Source: Pseudomonas sp. | GTDB taxonomy: Bacteria > Pseudomonadota > Gammaproteobacteria > Pseudomonadales > Pseudomonadaceae | Reading direction: 5' to 3' | DNA length: 64,000 nt | NCBI RefSeq assembly: GCF_030698175.1 | Contig: NZ_JAUYNT010000005.1 | Location: 1 to 64,000 of the forward strand | The notes under the pieces: generated by a model | Told to the model about the DNA's origin: nothing | The model's input: only the letters and a program-made list of their open reading frames with translations | The model's database searches: none | In this document: piece by piece, positions 1 through 9,813 of the stretch | Position numbering within the stretch: the first letter of the stretch is position 1 | How the letters are laid out: each line of letters starts with the position of its first letter | Translations under genes and position numbers: made by a program

Positions 1-435
1 ACGGTCAAGACCATCTGTACTGGTGTTGAAATGTTCCGGAAGTTGCTCGACGAAGGTCGTGCTGGCGAGAACTGCGGTATCTTGCTGCGCGGCACCAAGC
101 GTGATGACGTTGAGCGTGGCCAGATCTTGGCTAAGCCAGGCAGCGTTAAGCCGCACACCAAGTTCGAAGCTGAAGTGTACGTGCTGAGCAAAGAAGAAGG
201 CGGTCGCCACACTCCGTTCTTCAAGGGCTATCGTCCGCAGTTCTACTTCCGTACTACGGACGTAACTGGTAACTGCGAACTGCCAGAAGGCGTTGAAATG
301 GTAATGCCGGGCGACAACATCAAGATGGTTGTTACCTTGATCAAGTCGATCGCCATGGAAGACGGTCTGCGCTTCGCGATTCGCGAAGGTGGTCGTACCG
401 TTGGTGCTGGCGTGGTTGCCAAGATCATCGAGTAA
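1..435 (+). CDS. tuf: Elongation factor Tu, C-terminal part (cut by window edge)
   Basis: The first base is in frame and the frame stays open to a stop at 433-435, so 144 C-terminal residues of EF-Tu are visible; the GTPase domain lies outside the window. EF-Tu is the GTPase that delivers aminoacyl-tRNA to the ribosome. The visible part covers beta-barrel domains 2 and 3, with typical runs such as [32 protein letters not shown] and the C-terminal [11 protein letters not shown]. It precedes the S10 operon, the usual place for one tuf copy in Pseudomonas (str operon). A strong terminator follows at once, so it is probably transcribed separately from rpsJ. Confidence 0.98.
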   Translation, partial: TVKTICTGVEMFRKLLDEGRAGENCGILLRGTKRDDVERGQILAKPGSVKPHTKFEAEVYVLSKEEGGRHTPFFKGYRPQFYFRTTDVTGNCELPEGVEMVMPGDNIKMVVTLIKSIAMEDGLRFAIREGGRTVGAGVVAKIIE

Positions 436-454
436 TCGATTGATCTGCTGGTAA

Positions 455-483
455 AGAAAAGGCCCCCTCGGGGGCCTTTTCTA
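455..483 (+). terminator. Rho-independent terminator after tuf
   Basis: A GC-rich perfect inverted repeat, AAAAGGCCCCC/GGGGGCCTTTT with a 2-nt centre, is followed by a T-rich run, 20 bases after the tuf stop. It ends the str-type transcript before the S10 promoter. Confidence 0.93.
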
Positions 484-498
484 TTTGTTGATCATTTA

Positions 499-527
499 TT
501 GACACCCTGTGGGTGCATCCGTACAAT
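499..527 (+). promoter_or_regulatory. Sigma-70 promoter of the S10 operon
   Basis: TTGACA (499-504) and TACAAT (522-527) are separated by exactly 17 bases, close to the sigma-70 consensus. It lies just after the tuf terminator and about 60 bases before rpsJ, so it probably drives S10 and perhaps the whole ribosomal block. The leader of about 55 bases is too short for an E. coli-like L4-binding S10 leader. Confidence 0.8.
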
Positions 528-589
528 TGCGCCTCCTTTTATCGGGCGTATTGCGCTCGGTGGGAATGGCAAATTGGAGTCTAGGGCTA

Positions 590-901
590 ATGCAAAATCA
601 ACAAATCCGGATTCGGTTGAAGGCTTTTGATCATCGCCTAATCGATCAGTCCACCCAGGAAATCGTGGAAACCGCGAAACGTACTGGTGCTCAAGTTCGT
701 GGTCCAATTCCACTACCAACTCGCAAAGAGCGGTTTACTGTTCTGGTTTCTCCGCACGTCAACAAAGACGCGCGCGACCAGTACGAAATCCGCACTCATA
801 AGCGCGTGCTAGACATCATTCAGCCAACGGATAAAACCGTTGACGCTTTGATGAAGCTCGATCTTGCGGCTGGCGTGGAAGTGCAGATCAGCCTCGGCTA
901 A
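590..901 (+). CDS. rpsJ: 30S ribosomal protein S10
   Basis: Encodes 103 residues beginning [19 protein letters not shown], full length for S10, which binds the 3' domain of 16S rRNA and doubles as NusE in transcription antitermination. The frame is open upstream to 509, but the ATG at 590 matches the family N-terminus and follows the AGTCTAGGG region. It is the first gene of the S10 operon and follows the promoter at 499-527. NusB, its antitermination partner, is also encoded in this window. Confidence 0.97.
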   Translation: MQNQQIRIRLKAFDHRLIDQSTQEIVETAKRTGAQVRGPIPLPTRKERFTVLVSPHVNKDARDQYEIRTHKRVLDIIQPTDKTVDALMKLDLAAGVEVQISLG

Positions 902-985
902 GACCGTTTAGGTTTTAGTCGTGTAACGCTCTGAAATGGGCGGCCATAGCGGGTGAGAGCCCCGTACACTCATGAGGTTTACAAC

Positions 986-1621
986 ATGACTATTGGTTTA
1001 GTCGGTCGTAAATGCGGTATGACCCGTGTTTTCACCGAAGAAGGTGTCTCCATTCCGGTTACGGTCATTGAGATCGAGCCGAATCGCGTCACCCAGTTTA
1101 AAACAGTCGAAACTGATGGCTATCGTGCAGTGCAAGTCACTGTCGGTGTGCGTCGTGCTTCGCGCGTCACAGCTGCTCAAGCTGGCCACTTCGCTAAGGC
1201 GAACGTTGCTGCTGGTCGCGGTGTTTGGGAGTTCCGTCTTGAAGAAGGCGACTACCAGGCTGGCGATCTGATCACTGCAGATCTTTTCCAAGCGGGCCAG
1301 ATGGTAGATGTTACCGGTCAGTCCAAAGGTAAAGGCTTCCAAGGTTGCATTAAGCGTTGGAACTTCCGCGGTCAGGACAACACCCACGGTAACTCTGTAT
1401 CCCACCGTGCTCCTGGATCTATCGGCCAGTGCCAGACTCCTGGTCGTGTATTCAAGGGCAAAAAGATGGCCGGTCATATGGGCGCTGAGCGCGTGACCGT
1501 GCAATCCCTCGAAGTGGTACGCGTGGACGTTGAACGCAATGTGTTGCTGGTTAAGGGTGCTGTTCCTGGTGCTCCTGGCGGCAATCTTATTGTGCGTCCG
1601 GCAGCCAAGGCTCGCGGTTAA
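986..1621 (+). CDS. rplC: 50S ribosomal protein L3
   Basis: Encodes 211 residues starting [16 protein letters not shown], the normal L3 N-terminus; the open frame from 953 is an upstream extension. L3 is an early-assembly protein of the large subunit near the peptidyl-transferase centre. The central loop is present ([17 protein letters not shown]), including the glutamine in [19 protein letters not shown] that PrmB methylates in relatives. It is second in the S10 operon, 84 bases after rpsJ and 12 bases before rplD. Confidence 0.97.
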   Translation: MTIGLVGRKCGMTRVFTEEGVSIPVTVIEIEPNRVTQFKTVETDGYRAVQVTVGVRRASRVTAAQAGHFAKANVAAGRGVWEFRLEEGDYQAGDLITADLFQAGQMVDVTGQSKGKGFQGCIKRWNFRGQDNTHGNSVSHRAPGSIGQCQTPGRVFKGKKMAGHMGAERVTVQSLEVVRVDVERNVLLVKGAVPGAPGGNLIVRPAAKARG

Positions 1622-1633
1622 GGGGAAGCTGAC

Positions 1634-2236
1634 ATGCAATTAAATGTAAATGACGCTCAGGCGATCGAAGTATCCGAGCTGACTTTCGGCGGTGATTACA
1701 ACGAGACGCTGGTGCACCAGGCAGTCGTAGCCTATATGGCTGGCGGTCGTCAGGGCAGCAAGCAGCAAAAGACCCGTTCCGACGTATCCGGTGGCGGTAA
1801 GCGCCCTTGGCGTCAGAAGGGTACTGGCCGTGCGCGTGCCGGTACTATTCGTAGCCCGATTTGGCGTGGCGGTGGTGTTACTTTCGCCGCTCGTCCACAG
1901 GATCACTCTCAGAAGCTGAACAAGAAGATGTATCGCGCAGCACTGCGCTCCATTCTCGCTGAGTTGGTTCGTTCGGATCGTCTGGTAGTGGTACAAGACT
2001 TCGCAGTCGAAGGCCCGAAAACCAAGGTTCTGTTGGATAAGTTGAATGGCATGGGTCTGACCAATGTCCTCATCGTGTCTGATTCTATCGACGAAAATCT
2101 GTATCTGGCTGCTCGTAACCTTCCGCACGTTGATGTGCGTGATGTTCAGGGTTCCGATCCAGTTAGTCTGATCGCATACGACAAGGTGTTGATCACCGTG
2201 TCGGCCGTGAAGAAATTCGAGGAGCTGCTGGGATGA
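1634..2236 (+). CDS. rplD: 50S ribosomal protein L4
   Basis: Encodes 200 residues of L4, which reaches into the exit tunnel. The long arginine/glycine-rich loop is visible ([19 protein letters not shown], about residues 44-70). In E. coli L4 also represses its own operon; the short leader upstream of rpsJ gives no sign of that mechanism here. The 3' end overlaps rplW by 4 bases, implying translational coupling. Confidence 0.97.
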   Translation: MQLNVNDAQAIEVSELTFGGDYNETLVHQAVVAYMAGGRQGSKQQKTRSDVSGGGKRPWRQKGTGRARAGTIRSPIWRGGGVTFAARPQDHSQKLNKKMYRAALRSILAELVRSDRLVVVQDFAVEGPKTKVLLDKLNGMGLTNVLIVSDSIDENLYLAARNLPHVDVRDVQGSDPVSLIAYDKVLITVSAVKKFEELLG

Positions 2237-2532
2237 ACCAGGAACGCGTATTTAAAGTTCTACTTGGCCCGCACGTCTCCGAGAAGGCCACGGTATTGGC
2301 CGATAAAAACGGTCAATTTGTTTTCAAGGTTGCAACTGATGCGACCAAGCTTGAAATCAAGAAGGCCGTCGAAAGTTTGTTCAGCGTGAAAGTAGAGCGT
2401 GTAACTACCCTGAATGTTCTGGGTAAAAGCAAGCGTACTGCTCGCGGTGTGGGCAAGCGTAATGACTGGAAGAAGGCAGTTATCTCCCTTCAGCCAGGCC
2501 AAGATCTCGATTTCAGCAGCAGTGCTGAGTAA
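2233..2532 (+). CDS. rplW: 50S ribosomal protein L23
   Basis: Encodes 99 residues beginning [20 protein letters not shown]23 surrounds the tunnel exit and is the docking site for trigger factor and SRP. The sequence includes the usual [19 protein letters not shown] helix and strand. Its ATG overlaps the rplD stop (ATGA), and rplB follows after 14 bases with a strong AAGGAGGGGA ribosome-binding site. Confidence 0.97.
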   Translation: MNQERVFKVLLGPHVSEKATVLADKNGQFVFKVATDATKLEIKKAVESLFSVKVERVTTLNVLGKSKRTARGVGKRNDWKKAVISLQPGQDLDFSSSAE

Positions 2533-2546
2533 GGAGGGGAAGCATC

Positions 2547-3374
2547 ATGGCTATTGTTAAATGCAAACCGACTTCCCCTGGCCGCCGCTTTGTGGTCAAG
2601 GTGGTCAACCAGGAGCTGCATAAAGGCGCTCCTCACGCACCGCTGCTCGAGAAAAAATCGAAGACTGGTGGTCGTAACAACAACGGTCGTATTACCACTC
2701 GTCACATCGGTGGTGGCCACAAGCAGCACTACCGCATGGTCGATTTCCGTCGCAACGACAAAGATGGCATTCCAGCCACTGTTGAGCGTATTGAATACGA
2801 TCCAAACCGTACCGCACACATCGCTTTGATGTTGTACGCAGACGGTGAGCGCCGCTACATTCTCGCCCCTAAAGGCGTGAGTGCTGGCGACCAGCTAGTT
2901 GCAGGTGCTTTGGCGCCGATCAAGCCGGGTAACCAGCTGCCGCTGCGCAACATGCCAGTGGGTAGCACGGTTCATGGTATTGAGATGAAGCCAGGTAAGG
3001 GCGCGCAAATCGCTCGTTCCGCTGGTGCTTCGGCTCAGTTGATCGCTCGTGAAGGCGCTTATGTGACTTTGCGTTTACGCTCCGGCGAAATGCGCAAAAT
3101 CCTCTGCGAATGCCGTGCGACCTTGGGTGAAGTCTCGAACTCCGAGCACAGCCTGCGTTCGTTGGGTAAAGCCGGTGCAAATCGCTGGCGTGGTATTCGA
3201 CCTACAGTTCGTGGTGTTGCCATGAACCCGGTTGATCACCCGCATGGTGGTGGTGAGGGTCGTACTTCGGGTGGTCGTCATCCGGTGTCGCCGTGGGGCT
3301 TCCCGACTAAGGGCGCGAAGACTCGTGGTAACAAGCGTACTGACAAAATGATCGTCCGTCGTCGCAATAAATAA
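2547..3374 (+). CDS. rplB: 50S ribosomal protein L2
   Basis: Encodes 275 residues of L2, one of the most conserved large-subunit proteins, needed for subunit association and peptidyl transfer. The hallmark [20 protein letters not shown] is present near residues 225-245, including the conserved histidine. A strong Shine-Dalgarno (AAGGAGGGGA) precedes the ATG. Gene order rplW-rplB-rpsS is standard. Confidence 0.98.
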   Translation: MAIVKCKPTSPGRRFVVKVVNQELHKGAPHAPLLEKKSKTGGRNNNGRITTRHIGGGHKQHYRMVDFRRNDKDGIPATVERIEYDPNRTAHIALMLYADGERRYILAPKGVSAGDQLVAGALAPIKPGNQLPLRNMPVGSTVHGIEMKPGKGAQIARSAGASAQLIAREGAYVTLRLRSGEMRKILCECRATLGEVSNSEHSLRSLGKAGANRWRGIRPTVRGVAMNPVDHPHGGGEGRTSGGRHPVSPWGFPTKGAKTRGNKRTDKMIVRRRNK

Positions 3375-3386
3375 AGGGATACGACA

Positions 3387-3662
3387 GTGCCACGTTCTCT
3401 GAAAAAAGGTCCTTTTATCGATCTTCACCTACTGAAGAAGGTCGAAGTGGCGATGGAAAAGAACGATCGCAAGCCAGTGAAAACCTGGTCGCGCCGTTCC
3501 ATGATCCTGCCGCAAATGGTTGGTCTGACCATTGCTGTGCATAACGGTCGTCAACATGTCCCAGTTCTCGTGAACGAAGACATGGTCGGCCACAAACTCG
3601 GCGAGTTTGCTGGTACCCGCACTTATCGCGGGCACGTAGCAGACAAGAAAGCCAAGCGTTAA
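3387..3662 (+). CDS. rpsS: 30S ribosomal protein S19
   Basis: Encodes 91 residues starting with GTG ([15 protein letters not shown] follows), the usual length for S19, which sits in the 30S head and contacts S13. The frame agrees with the family throughout, including the C-terminal [21 protein letters not shown] ribosome-binding site (AAAGGGATACGAC) precedes the GTG, and rplV follows after 11 bases. Confidence 0.97.
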   Translation: MPRSLKKGPFIDLHLLKKVEVAMEKNDRKPVKTWSRRSMILPQMVGLTIAVHNGRQHVPVLVNEDMVGHKLGEFAGTRTYRGHVADKKAKR

Positions 3663-3673
3663 GGGGTTAAGAA

Positions 3674-4003
3674 ATGGAAGTTGCCGCTAAGTTGTCGGGC
3701 GCTCGAATCTCTGCCCAGAAAGCCCGCTTGGTCGCCGACCAGATCCGCGGGAAGAAGGTGGGCGAAGCGCTCAACTTGTTGGCTTTCAGCAGTAAGAAAG
3801 CCGCCGAGATCATTAAGAAAGTGCTGGAGTCGGCTGTAGCCAACGCCGAGCACAACGAAGGCGCAGACGTTGATGACCTTAAAGTCAGCACCGTTTTCGT
3901 TAACGAAGGGCGTTCGCTGAAGCGCATCATGCCGCGTGCCAAAGGCCGCGCTGATCGCATCGTCAAGCGGTCTTGCCATATCACTGTCAAGGTTGCTGAC
4001 TAG
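3674..4003 (+). CDS. rplV: 50S ribosomal protein L22
   Basis: Encodes 109 residues ([20 protein letters not shown] at the start). L22 lines the exit tunnel; the C-terminal beta-hairpin region is visible as [20 protein letters not shown], where macrolide-resistance changes fall in relatives. Spacing to rpsC is 16 bases, and the length is normal. Confidence 0.97.
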   Translation: MEVAAKLSGARISAQKARLVADQIRGKKVGEALNLLAFSSKKAAEIIKKVLESAVANAEHNEGADVDDLKVSTVFVNEGRSLKRIMPRAKGRADRIVKRSCHITVKVAD

Positions 4004-4019
4004 TAACGGAGTCGATCAG

Positions 4020-4706
4020 ATGGGTCAGAAAGTACATCCCATTGGCATACGCCTGGGAATCGTCAAGGAGCACACCTCCGTCTGGTACGCCAGCGGTCGG
4101 ACTTATGCGGACTATTTGTTCGCTGATCTGAAGGTGCGTGAGTATCTCCAAGACAAATTAAAAAGCGCGTCCGTCAGCCGTATCGACATCCACCGCCCTG
4201 CGCAAACTGCGCGGATTACCATTCACACTGCCCGTCCAGGCATCGTGATCGGTAAGAAAGGCGAAGATGTTGAGAAGCTGCGTCAGGAACTGACCAAGCA
4301 AATGGGTGTGCCCGTGCACATCAATATCGAAGAGATCCGCAAGCCGGAACTCGACGGTATGCTAGTTGCCCAGAGCGTAGCTCAGCAGCTTGAGCGTCGT
4401 GTCATGTTCCGTCGGGCTATTAAGCGCGCCGTACAGAACGCCATGCGGATCGGTGCCAAGGGCATCAAGATCCAAGTGAGCGGTCGTCTCGGTGGTGCTG
4501 AAATTGCTCGTACTGAGTGGTATCGCGAAGGTCGTGTGCCGTTGCACACCCTGCGTGCCGACATTGACTATGCCAATTACGAAGCTCACACCACTTATGG
4601 TGTGATCGGTGTGAAGGTTTGGATCTTCAAAGGTGAGGTCATCGGTGGCCTCAAAGAAGAACTGAAACCACAAGCACCAGCGCCTCGTAAAAAAGCTGCT
4701 AAGTAA
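4020..4706 (+). CDS. rpsC: 30S ribosomal protein S3
   Basis: Encodes 228 residues starting [18 protein letters not shown]. The open frame reaches back to 3936 inside rplV, but 4020 is the family start and has ACGGAG upstream. The KH domain is recognisable ([15 protein letters not shown]). S3 is part of the mRNA entry channel of the 30S head. Confidence 0.97.
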   Translation: MGQKVHPIGIRLGIVKEHTSVWYASGRTYADYLFADLKVREYLQDKLKSASVSRIDIHRPAQTARITIHTARPGIVIGKKGEDVEKLRQELTKQMGVPVHINIEEIRKPELDGMLVAQSVAQQLERRVMFRRAIKRAVQNAMRIGAKGIKIQVSGRLGGAEIARTEWYREGRVPLHTLRADIDYANYEAHTTYGVIGVKVWIFKGEVIGGLKEELKPQAPAPRKKAAK

Positions 4707-4718
4707 GGGGTACGCCAA

Positions 4719-5132
4719 ATGTTGCAACCAAAGCGTACGAAGTTCCGCAAGCAGATGACAGGCCACAACCGTGGTCTGGCTCAGCGCGGTAGCAAGGTCA
4801 GCTTCGGCGAGTTCGCGCTGAAAGCTGTTGCTCGCGGTCGTCTCACCGCTCGCCAAATTGAGTCCGCTCGTCGTGCTCTGACTCGTCACGTTAAGCGTGG
4901 CGGGAAAATTTGGATTCGAGTATTCCCTGATAAGCCGGTAACCAAGAAGCCACTCGAAGTTCGGATGGGTAAAGGTAAGGGCAGTGTCGAGTATTGGGTT
5001 TGCCAGATTCAACCAGGCAAAGTCCTCTACGAGATCGAGGGTGTTTCCGAAGAGATGGCGCGCGCGGCATTTGCCTTGGCTGCTGCCAAGCTGCCACTCG
5101 CCACCTCCTTTGTTAAGCGGACGGTGATGTGA
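4719..5132 (+). CDS. rplP: 50S ribosomal protein L16
   Basis: Encodes 137 residues ([19 protein letters not shown]). L16 organises the A-site region of 23S rRNA. The arginine in the [21 protein letters not shown] segment region and the C-terminal [14 protein letters not shown] are as expected. Its stop TGA (5130-5132) shares one base with the rpmC start. Confidence 0.97.
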   Translation: MLQPKRTKFRKQMTGHNRGLAQRGSKVSFGEFALKAVARGRLTARQIESARRALTRHVKRGGKIWIRVFPDKPVTKKPLEVRMGKGKGSVEYWVCQIQPGKVLYEIEGVSEEMARAAFALAAAKLPLATSFVKRTVM

Positions 5133-5323
5133 TGAAAGCGAATGAACTTCGTGAAAAATCAGCACAGCAACTGAACGAGCAATTGCTCGGTTTGCTGCGC
5201 GACCAGTTCAATCTGCGTATGCAGAAAGCAACTGGCCAGTTGGGGCAGTCTCACCTGCTCTTGCAAGTTAAGCGCGATATCGCTCGCGTGAAGACTGTGC
5301 TCAACCAGCAGGCAGGTAAGTAA
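5132..5323 (+). CDS. rpmC: 50S ribosomal protein L29
   Basis: Encodes 63 residues beginning [19 protein letters not shown], a short two-helix protein beside the tunnel exit. A GTG one codon upstream (5129) is also in frame; the ATG at 5132 matches the family N-terminus. It overlaps the rplP stop by one base, and rpsQ follows after 2 bases. Confidence 0.96.
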   Translation: MKANELREKSAQQLNEQLLGLLRDQFNLRMQKATGQLGQSHLLLQVKRDIARVKTVLNQQAGK

Positions 5324-5325
5324 TC

Positions 5326-5592
5326 ATGGCTGAAGCCGAAATAACTGTCCGTACGCTGACTGGCCGTGTTGTCAGCGACAAGATGGACAAGACCATCACC
5401 GTACTCATCGAGCGTCGCGTAAAGCACCCGATCTACGGTAAATATGTAAAGCGTTCGACCAAGCTGCACGCACACGATGAAACCAATCAGTGCCGCATCG
5501 GCGATAAAGTCTCGATTCGTGAGACTCGCCCTGTGGCCAAGACTAAGTCTTGGGCTCTGGTTGAAATCCTCGTTCGCGCAGTGGAAGTCTAA
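5326..5592 (+). CDS. rpsQ: 30S ribosomal protein S17
   Basis: Encodes 88 residues with the S17 OB-fold signature [20 protein letters not shown]17 is a primary 16S rRNA-binding protein of the 30S body. It is normally the last gene of the S10 operon; rplN follows after 23 bases without a visible terminator, so the S10 and spc gene sets may be co-transcribed. Confidence 0.97.
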   Translation: MAEAEITVRTLTGRVVSDKMDKTITVLIERRVKHPIYGKYVKRSTKLHAHDETNQCRIGDKVSIRETRPVAKTKSWALVEILVRAVEV

Positions 5593-5615
5593 GGGCTTAG
5601 GGTCGGAGAAATTAT

Positions 5616-5984
5616 ATGATTCAGACTCAATCCATGCTCGATGTAGCCGATAACAGCGGCGCACGCCGTGTTATGTGCATCAAGGTGCTGGGCGGTTCGC
5701 ATCGTCGTTATGCTGGCATCGGCGACATCATCAAAGTTACCGTTAAGGAAGCAATTCCGCGCGGTAAGGTGAAGAAAGGCCAAGTGATGACCGCTGTGGT
5801 TGTTCGTACTCGTCATGGCGTTCGTCGTCCTGATGGCTCGATCATCCGCTTTGACGGTAACGCTGCTGTTATTTTGAATAACAAGCACGAGCCAATCGGC
5901 ACCCGTATCTTTGGGCCGGTGACCCGTGAACTTCGTACTGAGAAGTTCATGAAGATCGTCTCGCTCGCCCCTGAAGTGCTGTAA
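5616..5984 (+). CDS. rplN: 50S ribosomal protein L14
   Basis: Encodes 122 residues beginning [19 protein letters not shown], full-length L14, a beta-barrel protein at the subunit interface and the binding site of RsfS. It is first gene of the spc set. A GGAG site precedes the ATG, and rplX follows after 12 bases. Confidence 0.97.
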   Translation: MIQTQSMLDVADNSGARRVMCIKVLGGSHRRYAGIGDIIKVTVKEAIPRGKVKKGQVMTAVVVRTRHGVRRPDGSIIRFDGNAAVILNNKHEPIGTRIFGPVTRELRTEKFMKIVSLAPEVL

Positions 5985-5996
5985 GGAGAAGCGATC

Positions 5997-6308
5997 ATGC
6001 AAAAGATTCGTCGTGACGACGAGATCATCGTCATCGCCGGCAAAGACAAGGGCAAGCGCGGTAAGGTGCTTAAGGTTCTCGATGACCGTTTGGTCATTGG
6101 TGGAGTTAACCTGATTAAGCGCCATACCAAGCCGAACCCTAATGCGGGCGTAGCTGGCGGGATTATCGAAAAGGAGGCGCCAATGCACGTCTCCAACGTG
6201 GCCATCTTCAATGGCGAAACCAACAAGGCTGATCGTGTTGGTTTCAAAGTAGAAGAAGGTAAAAAAATTCGTGTCTTCAAGTCGACCCAAAAAGCGGTTG
6301 ATGCTTGA
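5997..6308 (+). CDS. rplX: 50S ribosomal protein L24
   Basis: Encodes 103 residues with an N-terminal KOW motif ([19 protein letters not shown]). L24 starts assembly of the large subunit by binding the 5' domain of 23S rRNA. Spacing to rplE is 20 bases. Length and ends are normal. Confidence 0.97.
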   Translation: MQKIRRDDEIIVIAGKDKGKRGKVLKVLDDRLVIGGVNLIKRHTKPNPNAGVAGGIIEKEAPMHVSNVAIFNGETNKADRVGFKVEEGKKIRVFKSTQKAVDA

Positions 6309-6328
6309 ACACTGCTAGGTAGAAGACC

Positions 6329-6868
6329 ATGGCACGACTAAAAGAGATTTACCGGAAGGAAATCGCTCCCAAGTTGAAGGAAGAGCTTCAGCTGGGCAAC
6401 GTGATGGAAGTTCCGCGCGTTACCAAGATCACCCTGAACATGGGTGTAGGCGAAGCGATCGGTGACAAAAAAGTCATCGAGCACGCGGTAGCTGACTTGG
6501 AAAAAATCACCGGTCAAAAAGCGGTCGTAACTTACGCTCGCAAATCCATCGCTGGCTTTAAAGTCCGCGAAGGCTGGCCGATTGGCGTTAAGGTGACTTT
6601 GCGCCGTGAGAAGATGTATGAGTTCCTGGATCGTCTGCTTGCGATCTCCCTGCCTCGGGTTCGCGACTTCCGCGGCCTGAATGCCAAGTCCTTCGATGGT
6701 CGTGGTAACTACAGCATGGGCGTTAAAGAGCAGATCATTTTCCCGGAAATCGATTACGACAAAATCGACGCATTGCGCGGTCTGGATATCACTCTGACCA
6801 CCACTGCCCGTAACGATGATGAAGGTCGTGCCTTGTTGCGCGCCTTCAAATTCCCGTTCCGTAACTGA
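6329..6868 (+). CDS. rplE: 50S ribosomal protein L5
   Basis: Encodes 179 residues of L5, which binds 5S rRNA in the central protuberance and touches S13. Typical segments are [16 protein letters not shown] and the C-terminal [20 protein letters not shown]. In E. coli the S8-binding regulatory site of the spc operon lies at the rplE start; no comparable hairpin was confirmed by eye here. Confidence 0.97.
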   Translation: MARLKEIYRKEIAPKLKEELQLGNVMEVPRVTKITLNMGVGEAIGDKKVIEHAVADLEKITGQKAVVTYARKSIAGFKVREGWPIGVKVTLRREKMYEFLDRLLAISLPRVRDFRGLNAKSFDGRGNYSMGVKEQIIFPEIDYDKIDALRGLDITLTTTARNDDEGRALLRAFKFPFRN

Positions 6869-6881
6869 TTGGAGTAGGAAC

Positions 6882-7187
6882 ATGGCCAAAACGAGCATGA
6901 AAAACCGTGAGCTGAAGCGTCAGCAAACGGTAGCTAAGTACGCCAAAAAGCGTGCTGAGCTAAAAGCTACCATCGCCAATCCGAACTCCACTCCGGAAGC
7001 GCGTTGGGAAGCTCAGGTAGCCTTGCAGAAGCAGCCGCGCGATGCTTGCGCTGCGCGTATGCGTAATCGCTGCCGTCTGACCGGTCGTCCGCATGGTGTT
7101 TACCGCAAGTTCGGCCTCGGCCGTAACAAGTTGCGTGAAGCGGCAATGCGTGGCGACGTACCAGGTCTGGTTAAAGCCAGCTGGTAA
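6882..7187 (+). CDS. rpsN: 30S ribosomal protein S14
   Basis: Encodes 101 residues starting [19 protein letters not shown]. This is the long, zinc-independent form: there is no CxxC ribbon, only scattered cysteines in [19 protein letters not shown]. The frame is open upstream into rplE, but the ATG at 6882 has a GGAGTAGGAA site and the family start. Unlike E. coli, a 200-base gap follows before rpsH. Confidence 0.97.
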   Translation: MAKTSMKNRELKRQQTVAKYAKKRAELKATIANPNSTPEARWEAQVALQKQPRDACAARMRNRCRLTGRPHGVYRKFGLGRNKLREAAMRGDVPGLVKASW

Positions 7188-7245
7188 GTCATTCGCGACA
7201 AAGCTCGGGAGGCGGTTAGCGCCGTCTCTTGTGCTCAGTGATTTT

Positions 7246-7279
7246 GAATCAAGCCCCTTCTGGGGCTTGATTCATTTTG
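7246..7279 (+). terminator. Hairpin between rpsN and rpsH (terminator-like)
   Basis: GAATCAAGCCCC (7246-7257) pairs perfectly with GGGGCTTGATTC (7262-7273) around a 4-base loop, followed by ATTTTGG. It could end or attenuate transcription between S14 and S8. The short T-run leaves termination efficiency uncertain. Confidence 0.6.
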
Positions 7280-7295
7280 GAGCAGTCTATAGAAT
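7267..7295 (+). promoter_or_regulatory. Candidate internal sigma-70 promoter before rpsH
   Basis: TTGATT (7267-7272) and TAGAAT (7290-7295) are 17 bases apart, overlapping the right arm of the hairpin at 7246-7273. With that hairpin it suggests that rpsH-rplF-...-secY may be started afresh. A second small hairpin, TTAGCC/GGCTAA (7344-7359) followed by TTCTTTCT, lies between this promoter and rpsH. Confidence 0.45.
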
Positions 7296-7387
7296 GCTCG
7301 GCTCGCCGAACCATGACCATTTTTGTTGTGGGTTCGGTGACTCTTAGCCGTAAGGCTAATTCTTTCTGTATTAGGAGCGTCTAGCCC

Positions 7388-7780
7388 ATGAGTATGCAGG
7401 ACCCGTTAGCGGACATGCTAACTCGTATCCGTAATGCCCAGATGGCCGAAAAGTCCGTCGTAAGCATGCCATCTTCCACTTTGAAGGTGGCTGTAGCTAA
7501 AGTCTTGAAAGACGAAGGTTACATCGCGGAATTTAAAGTCAGCAGCGAAATCAAGCCGCTGCTCACCATCGAGCTGAAGTACTTCGAAGGCCGTCCGGTC
7601 ATCGAAGAAGTGAAGCGCGTAAGTCGTCCTGGTCTTCGCCAGTACAAGTCCGTCGGCGACCTTCCTAAGGTTCGCGGTGGTCTTGGTGTGTCTATCGTCA
7701 CTACCAACAAGGGTGTGATGACTGACCGTGCTGCGCGCGCTGCCGGTATCGGTGGCGAAGTCCTTTGCACAGTGTTCTAA
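7388..7780 (+). CDS. rpsH: 30S ribosomal protein S8
   Basis: Encodes 130 residues ([19 protein letters not shown]). S8 binds helix 21 of 16S rRNA and, in E. coli, represses the spc operon. The C-terminal [19 protein letters not shown] is the family signature. A second in-frame ATG at 7394 is possible, but the first fits relatives and has TAGGAGCGT upstream. Confidence 0.97.
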   Translation: MSMQDPLADMLTRIRNAQMAEKSVVSMPSSTLKVAVAKVLKDEGYIAEFKVSSEIKPLLTIELKYFEGRPVIEEVKRVSRPGLRQYKSVGDLPKVRGGLGVSIVTTNKGVMTDRAARAAGIGGEVLCTVF

Positions 7781-7792
7781 GGGGGGATAAGC

Positions 7793-8326
7793 ATGTCTCG
7801 CGTCGCTAAGAACCCCGTAAAGCTGCCCGCTGGCGTTGAAGTTAAACTGTCAGGTCAGCAGCTTTCGGTTAAGGGTGCCAAGGGTACCCTAGATCTAAAA
7901 GTACATTCGTCCGTTGAAGTAACTGAGGAAGCCGGCGAGTTGCGTTTTGCAGCCCGTAATGGCGATCAGCAGACTCGCGCGATGGCCGGTACCACTCGTT
8001 CGCTCGTGAACAACATGGTTCTCGGTGTTAGCCAAGGCTTCGAGCGTAAGCTCCAGTTGGTTGGTGTTGGTTACAAAGCGCAAGCTAAAGGCGAAGTTTT
8101 ATCCCTGGCTCTAGGCTTCTCGCACCCAGTGGAATATGACTTGCCTGCCGGCATTACCGCTGAAACACCCAGCCAGACTGATATCCTGATTCGGGGTATT
8201 GATAAGCAGTTGGTTGGTCAGGTGGCCGCTGAGATCCGCGACTTCCGTCCACCAGAGCCGTACAAAGGCAAAGGTGTGCGTTACGCAGACGAAGTCGTCC
8301 GTCGTAAAGAAGCGAAGAAGAAGTAG
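7793..8326 (+). CDS. rplF: 50S ribosomal protein L6
   Basis: Encodes 177 residues ([19 protein letters not shown]), with the C-terminal signature [15 protein letters not shown]6 lies near the factor-binding site beside the sarcin-ricin loop. It follows rpsH by 12 bases with a strong AAGGGGGGA site and precedes rplR by 9 bases. Confidence 0.97.
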   Translation: MSRVAKNPVKLPAGVEVKLSGQQLSVKGAKGTLDLKVHSSVEVTEEAGELRFAARNGDQQTRAMAGTTRSLVNNMVLGVSQGFERKLQLVGVGYKAQAKGEVLSLALGFSHPVEYDLPAGITAETPSQTDILIRGIDKQLVGQVAAEIRDFRPPEPYKGKGVRYADEVVRRKEAKKK

Positions 8327-8335
8327 GGCTAGCAA

Positions 8336-8686
8336 ATGACCGACAAGAAAGTTACCCGTCTGCGTCGCGCGCGCAAAGCACGCCTGAAAATGCACGAATT
8401 AGAAGTCGTGCGTCTCTGCGTCTACCGCTCCTCGCAGCATATATACGCCCAGGTCATCTCGGCCGACGGCAGCAAAGTCTTGGCCAGCGCCTCGACTTTG
8501 GATAAAGAATTGCGTGATGCTGCCACTGGCAACATCGACGCGGCCAAAAAGGTTGGGCTGCTGATTGCTGAGCGTGCGAAAGTCGCCGGCATTACTCAAG
8601 TTGCCTTCGATCGTTCGGGCTTCAAGTATCACGGTCGTGTTCAGGCACTGGCTGATGCTGCTCGTGAAGGCGGGATGGAGTTCTAA
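8336..8686 (+). CDS. rplR: 50S ribosomal protein L18
   Basis: Encodes 116 residues ([19 protein letters not shown]). L18 brings 5S rRNA into the large subunit together with L5. The arginine-rich N-terminus and the C-terminal [19 protein letters not shown] are typical. It ends 3 bases before rpsE. Confidence 0.97.
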   Translation: MTDKKVTRLRRARKARLKMHELEVVRLCVYRSSQHIYAQVISADGSKVLASASTLDKELRDAATGNIDAAKKVGLLIAERAKVAGITQVAFDRSGFKYHGRVQALADAAREGGMEF

Positions 8687-8689
8687 GTT

Positions 8690-9190
8690 ATGTCAAATAA
8701 CGACCAAAAGCGCGACGAAGGCTACATCGAGAAGTTGGTTCAAGTTAACCGTGTTGCTAAGACCGTTAAAGGCGGCCGTATCTTCACTTTCACCGCGTTG
8801 ACCGTGGTGGGTGATGGTAAGGGTCGTGTTGGTTTTGGCCGTGGTAAGTCTCGTGAAGTGCCTGCTGCTATCCAGAAAGCTATGGAAGCTGCGCGTCGCA
8901 ACATGATTCAAGTGGATCTTAACGGTACCACTCTGCAGTACGCGATGAAGTCTGGTCATGGTGCCTCTAAGGTGTACATGCAGCCTGCTTCTGAAGGTAC
9001 TGGCATCATCGCTGGCGGCGCAATGCGTGCTGTTCTCGAAGTTGCTGGCGTGCAGAACGTCTTGGCCAAGTGCTACGGCTCGACTAACCCGGTAAACGTG
9101 GTTCACGCCACTTTTAAAGGTTTGAAAGCTATGCAGTCCCCTGCCTCTATTGCTGCTAAGCGCGGCAAGACTGTTCAGGAGATCTTCTGA
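8690..9190 (+). CDS. rpsE: 30S ribosomal protein S5
   Basis: Encodes 166 residues of S5, a fidelity protein at the mRNA entry site with a double-stranded-RNA-binding-like N-domain ([19 protein letters not shown]) and the [19 protein letters not shown] loop. Spectinomycin-resistance changes map to the first of these in relatives. Spacing to neighbours is 2-3 bases on each side. Confidence 0.97.
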   Translation: MSNNDQKRDEGYIEKLVQVNRVAKTVKGGRIFTFTALTVVGDGKGRVGFGRGKSREVPAAIQKAMEAARRNMIQVDLNGTTLQYAMKSGHGASKVYMQPASEGTGIIAGGAMRAVLEVAGVQNVLAKCYGSTNPVNVVHATFKGLKAMQSPASIAAKRGKTVQEIF

Positions 9191-9192
9191 TC

Positions 9193-9375
9193 ATGGCTAC
9201 TGCAACCGTAAAAGTTACGCTGATCAAAAGCATGACCGGCCGCATCCCTAACCACAAATTGTGCGTTAAGGGCTTGGGTCTGCGTCGTATCGGTCACACT
9301 GTAGAAGTGCTGGATACTCCCGAGAATCGCGGGATGATCAACAAGGCTTACTACATGCTGCGCGTCGAGGTTTAA
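9193..9375 (+). CDS. rpmD: 50S ribosomal protein L30
   Basis: Encodes 60 residues ([20 protein letters not shown]), slightly longer at the N-terminus than the 58-residue P. aeruginosa form as remembered. L30 is a small, non-universal large-subunit protein. It lies 2 bases after rpsE and 3 bases before rplO. Confidence 0.96.
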   Translation: MATATVKVTLIKSMTGRIPNHKLCVKGLGLRRIGHTVEVLDTPENRGMINKAYYMLRVEV

Positions 9376-9378
9376 TCG

Positions 9379-9813
9379 ATGAAACTCAATGATCTGAGTC
9401 CAGCCCCGGGTTCGCGTCGCGTTAAGCAGCGCGTTGGCCGTGGTATTGGTAGCGGTTTGGGCAAAACTTGCGGCCGCGGCCACAAGGGTCAGTCTTCGCG
9501 CTCCGGTGGCACCATTGCTCCGGGTTTTGAAGGCGGCCAGCAGCCACTGCACCGTCGTTTGCCGAAGTTCGGCTTCGTCTCCTTGAAGGCTATGGATCGC
9601 GCAGAAGTGCGTACTTCCGAGCTGAACAAAGTGGAAGGCGGCGTTGTAACTCTGCAAACGCTCAAGGATGCCAACCTGATTAATCAAAACGTACAGCGCG
9701 TGAAAGTGATGCTGTCCGGTGAGATTACTCGCGCTGTCACCCTCAAAGGTATCGCTGCCACCAAAGGTGCGCGTGCGGCTATCGAAGCAGCTGGCGGCAA
9801 GTTCGAGGAATAA
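9379..9813 (+). CDS. rplO: 50S ribosomal protein L15
   Basis: Encodes 144 residues with the glycine/arginine-rich N-terminus typical of L15 ([17 protein letters not shown]). L15 is a late-assembly protein contacting many 23S segments. Its stop (TAA) is directly followed by the secY ATG, so the two are probably translationally coupled. Confidence 0.97.
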   Translation: MKLNDLSPAPGSRRVKQRVGRGIGSGLGKTCGRGHKGQSSRSGGTIAPGFEGGQQPLHRRLPKFGFVSLKAMDRAEVRTSELNKVEGGVVTLQTLKDANLINQNVQRVKVMLSGEITRAVTLKGIAATKGARAAIEAAGGKFEE

